Source of the DNA: Microbacterium sp.
GTDB lineage: Bacteria > Actinomycetota > Actinomycetes > Actinomycetales > Microbacteriaceae
Reading direction: 5' to 3'
NCBI GenBank assembly: GCA_003524435.1
Contig: DQHP01000103.1
Location: forward strand, 1-57,607
Length of the DNA stretch: 57,607 nucleotides
A program made the position numbers and the translations under genes. Positions 9,033 through 16,911 of the stretch are shown here, piece by piece. A model generated the notes under the pieces. The model did not search any database. It was not told the origin of the DNA and saw only the letters and a program-made list of their open reading frames with translations. How positions within the stretch are numbered: position 1 is the stretch's first letter; each line of letters opens with the position of its first letter.

Positions 9033-9572
9033 TCAGAGGTGCGCCAGCGCCTTGTACCAAGTCAGCTGGTGAAAGCTCTGCGGCAGCTGCTTACCCAGCG
9101 CCTCCACTGGTAGCAGTTTCACCCTGATCAGCTCGCCATCATCGAGTGCCTGATTCGCAATGAGCGTGCAGTCACGAGCGAGGAAGTGGTGCACGCGGTT
9201 ACTGTGATTGCCGAAGTTTGCCCAGGTTGCGCCGAGTTCGATGATTTCGCCGGCTCCGTAGCCAGTCTCTTCACGTAGTTCTCGAGCGGCAGCATCCCGC
9301 GGTGCCTCATCCGGCTCGACGGCTCCGCCGATCGTCCCGAGTGCAACAATCCCAGCGCCGTGACGGTACTCCTCGACCACAATCGCATCACCCTCAGCGT
9401 TCACCGCCAACAACGAGATCCATTCAGCTGGCTCGAGCACGTAGAACGGCGTGATCGTGCGTCCTGCAGCGTCCACACACGTATCGGCGCGTAAACGGAT
9501 CCAACGATCGTGGACGACATCCTCGCTGCTGACGACGGTCCAAGGAGCAGGGCGTGTCTGTTCCTCAGTCAT
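9033..9572 (-). CDS. NUDIX hydrolase, ADP-ribose pyrophosphatase-like
   Basis: Cleaves nucleoside diphosphates linked to another group. The Nudix box is present in full within GAVEPDEAPRDAAARELREE followed by TGYG, with the glycine, REL and EE residues in register. The 179-residue length, the N-terminal WTVVSSEDVVHDRWIRLR strand and the HFLARDC segment fit the ADP-sugar pyrophosphatase branch, though the substrate is inferred. The start at 9572 lies seven bases after the clpX stop, so it is the second gene of a clpX operon. The preceding 90-base gap to the methyltransferase holds only the convergent gene ends. Confidence 0.88.
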   Translation of the reverse strand: MTEEQTRPAPWTVVSSEDVVHDRWIRLRADTCVDAAGRTITPFYVLEPAEWISLLAVNAEGDAIVVEEYRHGAGIVALGTIGGAVEPDEAPRDAAARELREETGYGAGEIIELGATWANFGNHSNRVHHFLARDCTLIANQALDDGELIRVKLLPVEALGKQLPQSFHQLTWYKALAHL

Positions 9573-9579
9573 CTTCTTG

Positions 9580-10848
9580 TCAGGCGCTCTTGCGCTTGCG
9601 CTCCAGCACAACCGTCGGCGGCGCACCTTCGTCAACCGAAGCGCGAGTCACGACGACCTTCTTCACATCTTCTGCCGACGGGATTTCGAACATGATCGGC
9701 CCGAGCACATCTTCGAGGATCGCCCGCAGACCGCGAGCACCTGTCTTGCGCTCTACTGCCAGATCAGCGATTGAGCGCAACGCGTCTTCTTCGAACTCCA
9801 GGTCGACGCCGTCGATCTGGAACATGCGCTGGTATTGCTTAACGAGAGCGTTGCGCGGACCGGTGAGGATGTCAATCAGCGCGTCCTGGTCAAGCGGTGT
9901 GACGGATGCCACGATCGGAAGCCGACCGATGAACTCGGGGATCAGCCCGAACTTGTGCAGGTCTTCCGGCAGGACCTCGCTGAACAGATCGAGGTCTTTC
10001 GTCTTGTCATGCAGGGGTGCGCCGAAGCCCACTCCGTGCTTGCCCACACGCGAAGACACGATGTCTTCCAAACCAGCGAAGGCACCAGCAACGATAAACA
10101 GCACGTTTGTCGTGTCGATCTGCAGAAATTCCTGATGCGGATGCTTGCGACCACCCTGCGGCGGCACCGCAGCGACGGTTCCTTCGATGATCTTCAGCAG
10201 CGCCTGCTGCACGCCCTCGCCCGAGACGTCACGAGTGATCGAGGGGTTCTCCGACTTGCGCGCAATCTTGTCGATCTCATCGATGTAGATGATGCCCTGT
10301 TCAGCGCGCTTGACGTCGTAGTCGGCAGCCTGAATCAGTTTGAGAAGAATGTTCTCGACGTCTTCACCGACATAACCAGCTTCGGTCAGGGCAGTGGCAT
10401 CGGCAACGGCGAACGGCACGTTGAGTCGTTTAGCAAGCGTCTGCGCGAGATACGTCTTGCCGCAACCCGTCGGGCCGATCATCAAGATGTTGCTCTTCGC
10501 GATCTCGACTTCATCGGCCTTCTGCTCAGCGAGCTGAAGAGTGCCGTGCGCACGGACGCGCTTGTAGTGGTTGTAGACGGCAACTGACAGCGACTTCTTC
10601 GCAGCCTCTTGTCCGACGACGTATTCCTCAAGAAACGCGTAGATCTCGCGCGGCTTGGGCAACTCGAAATCGACGACGCCCTCAGCAGAGGACTCTGCCA
10701 TGCGTTCTTCGATGATCTCGTTGCACAGCTCTACGCATTCATCGCAGATGTACACACCGGGGCCAGCGATCAGCTGCTGAACCTGTTTCTGGCTCTTTCC
10801 ACAGAACGAGCACTTGAACAGATCAGCGCTTTCACCGATTCGGGCCAT
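9580..10848 (-). CDS. clpX: ATP-dependent Clp protease ATP-binding subunit ClpX
   Basis: AAA+ unfoldase that feeds substrates into ClpP. The N-terminal zinc-binding domain has cysteines at 13, 16, 35 and 38. Walker A is GPTGCGKT at 125-132, Walker B is in IIYIDEIDKIA, and the C-terminal sensor region contains TGARGLRAILEDVL. The length of 422 residues is typical. The ATG at 10848 was chosen because AGGAGG lies six bases before it; an in-frame ATG at 10854 is too close to that site. clpP1P2 lies about 5 kb upstream rather than next to it, separated by the deoC operon. Confidence 0.97.
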   Translation of the reverse strand: MARIGESADLFKCSFCGKSQKQVQQLIAGPGVYICDECVELCNEIIEERMAESSAEGVVDFELPKPREIYAFLEEYVVGQEAAKKSLSVAVYNHYKRVRAHGTLQLAEQKADEVEIAKSNILMIGPTGCGKTYLAQTLAKRLNVPFAVADATALTEAGYVGEDVENILLKLIQAADYDVKRAEQGIIYIDEIDKIARKSENPSITRDVSGEGVQQALLKIIEGTVAAVPPQGGRKHPHQEFLQIDTTNVLFIVAGAFAGLEDIVSSRVGKHGVGFGAPLHDKTKDLDLFSEVLPEDLHKFGLIPEFIGRLPIVASVTPLDQDALIDILTGPRNALVKQYQRMFQIDGVDLEFEEDALRSIADLAVERKTGARGLRAILEDVLGPIMFEIPSAEDVKKVVVTRASVDEGAPPTVVLERKRKSA

Positions 10849-10940
10849 GCGCATCCTCCTTGAGTGAACCTGAGATCCTCCTGAAAAGCCTAACCTCTCC
10901 CTCGGACACTGGGCCGCATTGGCGCGGTTCGGCCTCATCA

Positions 10941-10981
10941 ACGACGGCCCGCCGCGCACCGGAGTGCGTCGACGGGCCGTC
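10941..10981 (-). terminator. Hairpin terminator of the deoC operon
   Basis: A strong GC-rich hairpin: CGACGGCCCG (10941-10950) pairs with CGGGCCGTCG (10972-10981), with further inner pairing. It lies just after the stop of the last gene of the deoC operon and before the clpX promoter. There is no T-run, as is common in high-GC actinobacteria. Confidence 0.6.
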
Positions 10982-10998
10982 GGGAACGTGCGAAACGC

Positions 10999-11850
10999 TC
11001 AGATCATGCTCTTCGTGTGCCAGACCGTCTTCGTCTCGGTGAAGGCACCGATCCGCTCGGGCGTCGCTGTCACATCGCCGGGAGTCAGTACACGCTTGAG
11101 CGTGTCAGCGGCCGCAATCTGCAGGTCGACCCACTCCAACGAGCCAGCACCGGCAAGGTCAAGCGCGTTGACGTCAGCGTGCGATGCGAGCCACGGCGCG
11201 ATCTCTGCAGGAGAACCGGTGATGATGTTCACCACTCCCCCGGGAACATCGCTCGTCGCAAGCACCTCAGCGAAACTGATCGCAGACAGCGGATGCTGTT
11301 CGCTCGCGATCACAACGACGGTGTTACCCGCCACGAGAGCAGGAGCGACCACAGACACCAGGCCGAGAAGAGCCGAGTCCTGCGGTGCGACAATCGCCAC
11401 GACGCCTGTTGGCTCCGGTACGGAGATGTTGAAGTATGGTCCCGACACCGGGTTCGCGTTGCCAGCAATCTGCGCGTACTTGTCGCACCAGCCCGCGTAC
11501 CAAACCCACAGGTCCACAGCCTCATCGACCTGCGCACCAGCCGCAGCGGCCGACACGCCCTCCTGAGCCACGATCTCGTCGACGAACTGTGCGCGACGCC
11601 CCTCGAGAACTTCAGCGACTCGGTAGAGCACCTGTCCGCGGTTATACGCCGTGGCGCCCGACCAGCCCTTGACTGCGGCACGGGCGGCGACGACGGCATC
11701 CCTCGCGTCCTTTCGCGAGCCCTTTGCCGCGTTCGCGAGGAAGGTGCCCTTCGCGGAAAAAACCTCGTACGTACGGCCAGACTCGCTTCGCGGAAACTTT
11801 CCGCCGATCGCGAGCTTGTATGTCTTTGGCACTGTCAGACGCTTGCTCAT
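10999..11850 (-). CDS. Truncated aldehyde dehydrogenase-like protein without active site (ALDH16 C-domain-like)
   Basis: A 283-residue protein matching only the N-terminal, NAD-binding half of the aldehyde dehydrogenase fold (PTGVVAIVAPQDSALLGL, then VVAPALVAGNTVVV, then GGVVNIITGS). The region that would carry the catalytic cysteine and general-base glutamate is absent. The conserved PWN asparagine is replaced (APQD) and the KPAE lysine of cofactor binding is lost (IASEQ). It starts four bases inside the end of the full-length dehydrogenase gene (ATGA). Together the two proteins total 763 residues, close to ALDH16 enzymes, which carry an active domain followed by an inactive one. I infer a split ALDH16: this subunit is likely structural, not catalytic. 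It is intact, not a decayed gene, because the C-terminus is clean. Confidence 0.75.
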   Translation of the reverse strand: MSKRLTVPKTYKLAIGGKFPRSESGRTYEVFSAKGTFLANAAKGSRKDARDAVVAARAAVKGWSGATAYNRGQVLYRVAEVLEGRRAQFVDEIVAQEGVSAAAAGAQVDEAVDLWVWYAGWCDKYAQIAGNANPVSGPYFNISVPEPTGVVAIVAPQDSALLGLVSVVAPALVAGNTVVVIASEQHPLSAISFAEVLATSDVPGGVVNIITGSPAEIAPWLASHADVNALDLAGAGSLEWVDLQIAAADTLKRVLTPGDVTATPERIGAFTETKTVWHTKSMI

Positions 11851-13289
11851 ACTGAAGCTCCCTTGAGGTATGCGGTGAGACCATGTCGGCCGCCCTCGCG
11901 GCCATATCCGGATTCTTTGTAGCCACCGAAGGGGCTGGCCGGGTCGAAACGGTTAAATGTGTTCGCCCAGATCACGCCCGCGCGCAAGCGGTCGGCGACA
12001 GCGAGGATTCGCGAACCCTTGTCCGTCCAGATTCCTGCAGACAGGCCATACGGAGTGTTATTGGCTTTGGCGATCGCCTCAGCGGGAGTGCGGAAGGTCA
12101 GCACCGACAGCACCGGACCGAAGACCTCGTCGCGAGCGATGCGGTGGGATGCCTCCACGCCAGTGAAGATCGTCGGAGCGAACCAGAAGCCCTTTTCCGG
12201 GATCGCGCATTCGGCAGTCCAGCGCTCTGCCCCTTCCGCCTCTCCGATGTCGCTGAGCTCGCGAATGCGGGCTAGCTGAGCGGCAGAGTTGATCGCACCG
12301 ATGTCCGTGTTCTTATCGAGCGGATCGCCCAGACGCAGCGTTGACAGCCGAGTCTTCAGACGATCGATGACCTCGTCATGGATCGACTCCTGCACGAGCA
12401 GGCGACTGCCGGCACAGCACACGTGTCCCTGATTGAAGAAGATCCCGTTGACGATGCCCTCGACAGCCTGATCGATCGGAGCATCGTCGAAAACAATGTT
12501 CGCAGCCTTGCCGCCGAGCTCAAGCGTGACCTTCTTGTTCGTTCCCGCGATGGCACGTGCGATGTCGCGGCCGACGCCGGTCGAGCCGGTGAACGCGACC
12601 TTGTCGACGTCAGGATGGCGCACGAGCGTTGCTCCGGTGGAACCTGCTCCTGTGACGATGTTCACAACACCTGCGGGCAGATCTGCCTGCTGCAGAATCT
12701 CCGCGAAGAGCAGTGCGGTGAGCGGCGTCGTCTCTGCGGGCTTGAGCACGACCGTGTTTCCTGCCGCCAGAGCGGGCGCGATCTTCCATGCCAGCATCAG
12801 CAGCGGGAAGTTCCAGGGGATGATCTGTCCGGCCACGCCGAGCGCGCGGGGATTCGCGCCGAGACCCGCGTAGTCGAGCTTGTCTGCCCAGCCGGCGTAA
12901 TAGAAGAACCAGGATGCAACGAGCGGAACGTCGACATCACGGCTCTCTTTAATCGGCTTGCCGTTATCGAGGCTTTCCGCGACTGCAAGCTCACGAGCGC
13001 GTTCCTGCACGAGGCGGGCGATGCGGAAAAGATACTTACCACGGTCGCGGCCGCTCATCTTTGACCAGACTTTGTCGTACGCACGACGTGCGGCTGCCAC
13101 AGCACGGTCAATATCGTCGTCGTTCGCGCCCGCGATCTCAGCGATGTGAGACTCATCGGAAGGCGACATGGTGTTGAAACTGGCGCCGTTGCCGTCGACA
13201 AACTCACCGTCGATGAACAGACCGTAACTGTCGCGCAGGTTCAGAATCGCCTTGGATTCAGGCGCCGGGGCATATTCCAGGAATGACAT
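11847..13289 (-). CDS. Aldehyde dehydrogenase family protein (catalytic subunit)
   Basis: NAD(P)-dependent oxidation of aldehydes to acids. The 480-residue protein has the PWNFP motif with the oxyanion asparagine, KPAETTPL for cofactor binding, FTGSTGVGRDIA in the Rossmann fold, VTLELGGKAANIVF with the general-base glutamate, and the catalytic cysteine in NQGHVCCAGSR. The C-terminal PFGGYKESGYGREGG is standard. Its place behind deoC suggests acetaldehyde, a product of deoxyribose-5-phosphate cleavage, as substrate; that is inference. It is coupled to the downstream inactive homologue by a four-base overlap and follows deoC by 12 bases. Confidence 0.93.
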   Translation of the reverse strand: MSFLEYAPAPESKAILNLRDSYGLFIDGEFVDGNGASFNTMSPSDESHIAEIAGANDDDIDRAVAAARRAYDKVWSKMSGRDRGKYLFRIARLVQERARELAVAESLDNGKPIKESRDVDVPLVASWFFYYAGWADKLDYAGLGANPRALGVAGQIIPWNFPLLMLAWKIAPALAAGNTVVLKPAETTPLTALLFAEILQQADLPAGVVNIVTGAGSTGATLVRHPDVDKVAFTGSTGVGRDIARAIAGTNKKVTLELGGKAANIVFDDAPIDQAVEGIVNGIFFNQGHVCCAGSRLLVQESIHDEVIDRLKTRLSTLRLGDPLDKNTDIGAINSAAQLARIRELSDIGEAEGAERWTAECAIPEKGFWFAPTIFTGVEASHRIARDEVFGPVLSVLTFRTPAEAIAKANNTPYGLSAGIWTDKGSRILAVADRLRAGVIWANTFNRFDPASPFGGYKESGYGREGGRHGLTAYLKGASV

Positions 13290-13301
13290 GTTTCTCGTTC
13301 C

Positions 13302-14303
13302 TCAGTCGATCGTGACGTAGTCAGGGCCGGAGTAGTGGCCGGTGGTCAGTTTCTGACGTTGCAGGAGCACGTCGTTCAACAGGCTCGATGCTCCGAAGCG
13401 GAAAAGATGCGGCTGGAGCCACTCTTCCCCCGCGGTCTCGGCGACAGTAACGATGTACTTGATCGCATCTTTCGACGTTCGAATGCCGCCAGCTGGCTTC
13501 ACGCCGATCTTCTCGCCCGTGTTCCGATACCAGTCGCGGACGGTCTCAAGCATGAGTAAGGTCGTCGGCAGCGTCGCCGCGGGCTGCACCTTGCCAGTCG
13601 AGGTCTTGATGAAGTCACCGCCGCCAAGAATGCCCAGCCAGGACGCGCGCTTGATGTTGTCGTAAGTGTTGAGTTCGCCAGTCTCGAGGATGACTTTGAG
13701 TGAGGCGTACGTTCCGTTCTCACGACGGCAAGCTTCCTTCACCGCAGCGATCTGGTCGAAAACGAGTCCGTAGCGGCCCGAAAGGAAAGCACCGCGGTCG
13801 ATGACCATGTCGATCTCATCGGCTCCGGCAGCAACAGCTTCCGCAGTGTCAGCAAGTTTGATGGCGAGCGATGAGCGTCCGCTGGGGAACGCCGTGGCTA
13901 CGGCTGCCACAGAGATTTTGCCGTCGTCAGGGTCACCGTGCAACGCACCCAATGCCTCAACTGCATGGCCAACCATGTCGCCGTAGACGCAGACAGCGGC
14001 GACTAGCGGGCTCGAGAGGTCCGCGGCATCCGGTGTCTTTGCTTTGGCGACGAGCGAGCGCACCTTACCGGGGGTATCTGCCCCCTCAAGCGTGGTGAGG
14101 TCGATCAACGAAATGATCTTGTCGATGGCCCAGGCCTTCGACGTCGTCTTAATCGAGCGAGTGCCGAGCCCGGCAGCACGCTGCTCAAGTCCGGTCGCAT
14201 CCACTCCAGGAAGTCCATGCAGGAAGCGCCGAAGCGTGGCGTCATCGGGCTCTCCGCCCAGCACATCCACCGCTGAGCGGCGGGTGAGTTCTTTGGTGGT
14301 CAT
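13302..14303 (-). CDS. deoC: Deoxyribose-phosphate aldolase
   Basis: Splits 2-deoxyribose-5-phosphate into glyceraldehyde-3-phosphate and acetaldehyde in deoxynucleoside breakdown. The class I aldolase barrel is clear: IDLTTLEG near the start, ADEIDMVIDRGAFLSG, LKVILETGEL, and the Schiff-base lysine in GGDFIKTSTGK, followed by IGVKPAGGIRTSKDAIKYI with the second active lysine. At 333 residues it belongs to the longer DeoC form. The start overlaps the regulator stop by four bases (ATGA). Confidence 0.95.
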   Translation of the reverse strand: MTTKELTRRSAVDVLGGEPDDATLRRFLHGLPGVDATGLEQRAAGLGTRSIKTTSKAWAIDKIISLIDLTTLEGADTPGKVRSLVAKAKTPDAADLSSPLVAAVCVYGDMVGHAVEALGALHGDPDDGKISVAAVATAFPSGRSSLAIKLADTAEAVAAGADEIDMVIDRGAFLSGRYGLVFDQIAAVKEACRRENGTYASLKVILETGELNTYDNIKRASWLGILGGGDFIKTSTGKVQPAATLPTTLLMLETVRDWYRNTGEKIGVKPAGGIRTSKDAIKYIVTVAETAGEEWLQPHLFRFGASSLLNDVLLQRQKLTTGHYSGPDYVTID

Positions 14304-15235
14304 CGTTCCTCCAACAATGCTCGGGCTGTCGTCTCATCGGTCACTAAAACGCTGCACAGGCCGCTGGTGACGACTGTACGCGCGATGTCATGTTTTGCGA
14401 CCCCCGCGGTCACGAAGATCGTATGCTTCGCTGCGCGCAAATGGTCATGGCTGAGCCCGACCGTTCGCGCATCAAGCTGCGCGTCGACGATGTTGCCTTC
14501 GGCGTCAATGTATCGACCGAGCACATCGCCAACGGCACCGCGGCGTGCGAGTTCTTCGACATCGCTGGCTTTCAGATAGCCGTTCTCGACATGCGCTGAG
14601 GATGCATCCGCGGGACCCGCTGAGAATAGATAGGTCTGCGCGTCCGCAGCCTGTTCCAGAATTGCGGAGACGGTGCGATCAGCTTCGATCGCCTGCTTCG
14701 TCTCAACGCGTTCAAGGATGGCGGGACTCGGCAGCAGCGTTGCCTGTCCCCCGGCTCGCTGAGCGATCGTCATGGCAAGGCTCGCGGCACCGCCAGAGCG
14801 ACGGCTCAGGCTCACTCCACCGTTGAGCTGGACGACGCTCACACCGTGAGCCCAACCCTGTGGAAGTGCTTCCGCAACAGCCGAGAGCGTTCTCCCCCAG
14901 CTGACACCGAGCGTGCGAGGAACCGGTCGGTGTGCAGCGAGATGATCAGCCGCGGCCTGGGCGACACGGTCAAGGGTCGTAGTCTCGTCTTCTGGGGCTG
15001 GCACGATCACTGCGTCGGCAAGGCCGAACTGCTCAGCGAGTTCGCGCTCGAGCCCCAGCTTTCGGGCACGGGGATGCACGATCTCAATCCGGACGATGCC
15101 CCTCTCACGCGCCTGCGTAAGGAGGCGGCCCACTTTCCAGCGTGAGACCTTCAGGAGGGCGCCGATCTCATCCTGCGTCTTGGCTTCGTCGTAATAGAGC
15201 TCAGCGACTCGTACGGTGAGTAGATCTTCGTCCAT
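14300..15235 (-). CDS. SorC/DeoR-family sugar-binding transcriptional regulator of the deo operon
   Basis: First gene of the deoxyribose operon. The 311-residue protein has an N-terminal HTH (TQDEIGALLKVSRWKVGRLL) and a C-terminal SorC-type sugar-phosphate domain (LGVSWGRTLSAVAEAL, VVQLNGG, and a C-terminal VTDETTARALL). Members such as the DeoR repressor of Bacillus subtilis answer to deoxyribose-5-phosphate, and the coupled deoC gene fits that ligand. The ATG has a GGGAGG site seven bases upstream. The palindrome at 15388-15401 upstream is a candidate operator. Confidence 0.88.
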   Translation of the reverse strand: MDEDLLTVRVAELYYDEAKTQDEIGALLKVSRWKVGRLLTQARERGIVRIEIVHPRARKLGLERELAEQFGLADAVIVPAPEDETTTLDRVAQAAADHLAAHRPVPRTLGVSWGRTLSAVAEALPQGWAHGVSVVQLNGGVSLSRRSGGAASLAMTIAQRAGGQATLLPSPAILERVETKQAIEADRTVSAILEQAADAQTYLFSAGPADASSAHVENGYLKASDVEELARRGAVGDVLGRYIDAEGNIVDAQLDARTVGLSHDHLRAAKHTIFVTAGVAKHDIARTVVTSGLCSVLVTDETTARALLEER

Positions 15236-15356
15236 GGCGTCCTCCCTTCCTCGTCCAGCGTACGCGCGAGCACGCGGCCGCGCACACGAGTGCTCATATG
15301 CGCAACAGGTCTCGGGAGTTGTGCACTTTCGTGTGGCACGACTGGCACCAACGACC

Positions 15357-15432
15357 GACGCCCCGTCCTATTGTCGAGACCCTGCCTTAAACACGTGTTT
15401 AGGACGGGGCGCCGACGCTAAGACGGGGCGTC
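15357..15432. repeat. Competing inverted repeats between clpP2 and the deo operon
   Basis: GACGCCCCGTC (15357-15367) is a perfect inverted match to GACGGGGCGTC (15422-15432); its longer form CGCCCCGTCCTA (15359-15370) is also a perfect inverted match to TAGGACGGGGCG (15400-15411). One left arm can therefore pair with either of two right arms, giving two exclusive hairpins. The shorter-loop form may act as the clpP2 terminator. The whole 209-base gap 15236-15444 holds no gene. Confidence 0.5.
15388..15401. promoter_or_regulatory. Perfect 14-bp palindrome, candidate deo operator
   Basis: TAAACACGTGTTTA is a perfect palindrome in otherwise GC-rich sequence, about 150 bases upstream of the SorC-type regulator start. 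SorC/DeoR proteins bind AT-flanked palindromes in their own promoter region, so this is the best operator candidate. It also sits in the loop of the hairpin formed by 15359-15370 and 15400-15411. Confidence 0.45.
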
Positions 15433-15444
15433 AGTGGAAGCTGA

Positions 15445-16092
15445 TCAGGCAGAAGGACGCTTGCGCGTCGTGAGCACCTGGTCAACGATTCCGTACTCAA
15501 GCGCCTGAGCGGCCGAGAGGATGTTGTCGCGGTCGATGTCGCGATTCACCTGCTCGACGGGCCGACCCGTGTGCGCTGCCATGGTTTCTTCGAGCCAGGT
15601 GCGCATACGGAGGATCTCTGCCGCCTGGATCTCGATGTCAGAGGCTTGACCCTGCCCGGCCTCCCCCATCGCGGGCTGGTGGATGAGGATGCGCGCGTTC
15701 GGCAGCGCCAGGCGCTTGCCGGGTGCACCCGCAGCCAACAGCACGGATGCTGCGGAGGCTGCCTGTCCGAGAACCACTGTCTGAATGTGCGGCGCGACAT
15801 ACTGCATCGTGTCGTAGATCGCGGTCATTGCAGTGAAAGATCCACCCGGCGAGTTGATGTACATCGTGATGTCGCGCTCGGCGTCCTGGCTTTCGAGCAC
15901 CAGAAGCTGCGCCATCACGTCATCCGCTGAAGCGTCATCGACCTGGACACCCAGGAAAATCACGCGGTCTTCGAAGAGCTTGTTATACGGGTCCTGGCGT
16001 TTGAAGCCGTAGGCCGTGCGCTCTTCGAACTGCGGGAGCACATAGCGGCTGGACGGCAGGTTACCGGCGGATTGGAAAGTAGGCGTGTACAT
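15445..16092 (-). CDS. clpP2: ATP-dependent Clp protease proteolytic subunit, ClpP2-type
   Basis: Serine protease ring subunit of Clp. The 215-residue protein has the catalytic serine S113 in GQAASAASVLL, histidine H138 in ILIHQPA and aspartate D185 in VNRDIDRD. The conserved INSPGG loop is present. The long N-terminus (about 30 residues before the core) is typical of the second actinobacterial ClpP. It follows the other clpP gene by 20 bases, and the two probably form a mixed tetradecamer as in other actinobacteria. The 1/2 numbering is by order and similarity, so it is tentative. Confidence 0.93.
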   Translation of the reverse strand: MYTPTFQSAGNLPSSRYVLPQFEERTAYGFKRQDPYNKLFEDRVIFLGVQVDDASADDVMAQLLVLESQDAERDITMYINSPGGSFTAMTAIYDTMQYVAPHIQTVVLGQAASAASVLLAAGAPGKRLALPNARILIHQPAMGEAGQGQASDIEIQAAEILRMRTWLEETMAAHTGRPVEQVNRDIDRDNILSAAQALEYGIVDQVLTTRKRPSA

Positions 16093-16112
16093 GTAAGTCC
16101 TTTCGAATCCGA

Positions 16113-16706
16113 TTATTCTGCGTCGTCCGCAGTGCCGCCGCCGCCGATGACGTCGCTGGCGTGCTCACGCATGTGATCGACGAAGCCATACTCGAGAGCC
16201 TCATCAGCGGTGAACCAGCGGTCGCGGTCACCGTCTTCGTTGATCTGCTCGACCGTCTTGCCAGTCTGGCCAGCAGTGATTTCGGCGAGACGCCTCTTCA
16301 TCGAGAGGATGAGCTGCGCCTGCGTCTGAATGTCGCTCGACGTGCCACCGAATCCACCGTGCGGCTGGTGCAGCAGCACACGCGCGTTCGGGGTGATGTA
16401 GCGCTTGCCCTTGGTGCCACTGGTGAGCAGCAGCTGCCCCATGGACGCCGCCATGCCGATGCCGACGGTGACGATGTCGTTCGGCACGAACTGCATCGTG
16501 TCGTAGATCGCCATGCCCGCGGTGATCGACCCACCGGGCGAGTTGATGTAAAGATAGATGTCTTTCTCAGAGTCTTCTGCGGCGAGAAGAAGAATTTTCG
16601 CGCAGATCTCGTTGGCGTTCTCGTCACGCACCTCTGAGCCAAGCCAGATGATGCGATCCTTCAGCAGCCTGTCGAAGACACTTGTCGCGACCAGGGGTTC
16701 AGCCAT
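16113..16706 (-). CDS. clpP1: ATP-dependent Clp protease proteolytic subunit, ClpP1-type
   Basis: First gene of the clpP pair. The 197-residue protein carries S88 in GMAASMGQLLL, H113 in VLLHQPHGG and D158 in NEDGDRDRW, with INSPGG near residue 55. The ATG has an AGGAG site. A TAGATT hexamer at 16745-16740 on the same strand could be its -10. The 205-base gap from here to tig holds only that and the tig terminator; a recognisable ClgR box was not found. Confidence 0.94.
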   Translation of the reverse strand: MAEPLVATSVFDRLLKDRIIWLGSEVRDENANEICAKILLLAAEDSEKDIYLYINSPGGSITAGMAIYDTMQFVPNDIVTVGIGMAASMGQLLLTSGTKGKRYITPNARVLLHQPHGGFGGTSSDIQTQAQLILSMKRRLAEITAGQTGKTVEQINEDGDRDRWFTADEALEYGFVDHMREHASDVIGGGGTADDAE

Positions 16707-16861
16707 TTCACGCTCCTGTTTTCCGTGTTCGGTGATTCGAATCTACCGGCGCGAGCGCGGCGTCCAGGCCGTGTTCGCCGTCGGCATATCAGGTGTCGCG
16801 CCCGCGGATCCCATACGCCCGTCGATACGCTCTTCCTGCTTGTCGCTGTGCCCGCTGACGA

Positions 16862-16893
16862 GAAAGGACGGATGCCGAAGCATCCGTCCTTTC
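16862..16893 (-). terminator. Terminator hairpin of tig
   Basis: A perfect 14-bp stem (16862-16875 with 16880-16893) closed by a tetraloop that reads TTCG on the minus strand, an especially stable C(UUCG)G loop in RNA. It begins 19 bases after the tig stop codon. There is no T-run. Confidence 0.75.
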
Positions 16894-16911
16894 GTCAAAT
16901 TCGTGTTGCGA

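Noticed and set aside
16707..16911. ClgR-type operator before clpP1
   Set aside because: Several CGC/GCG words occur, but none fits the expected spaced palindrome better than chance in this GC-rich stretch.
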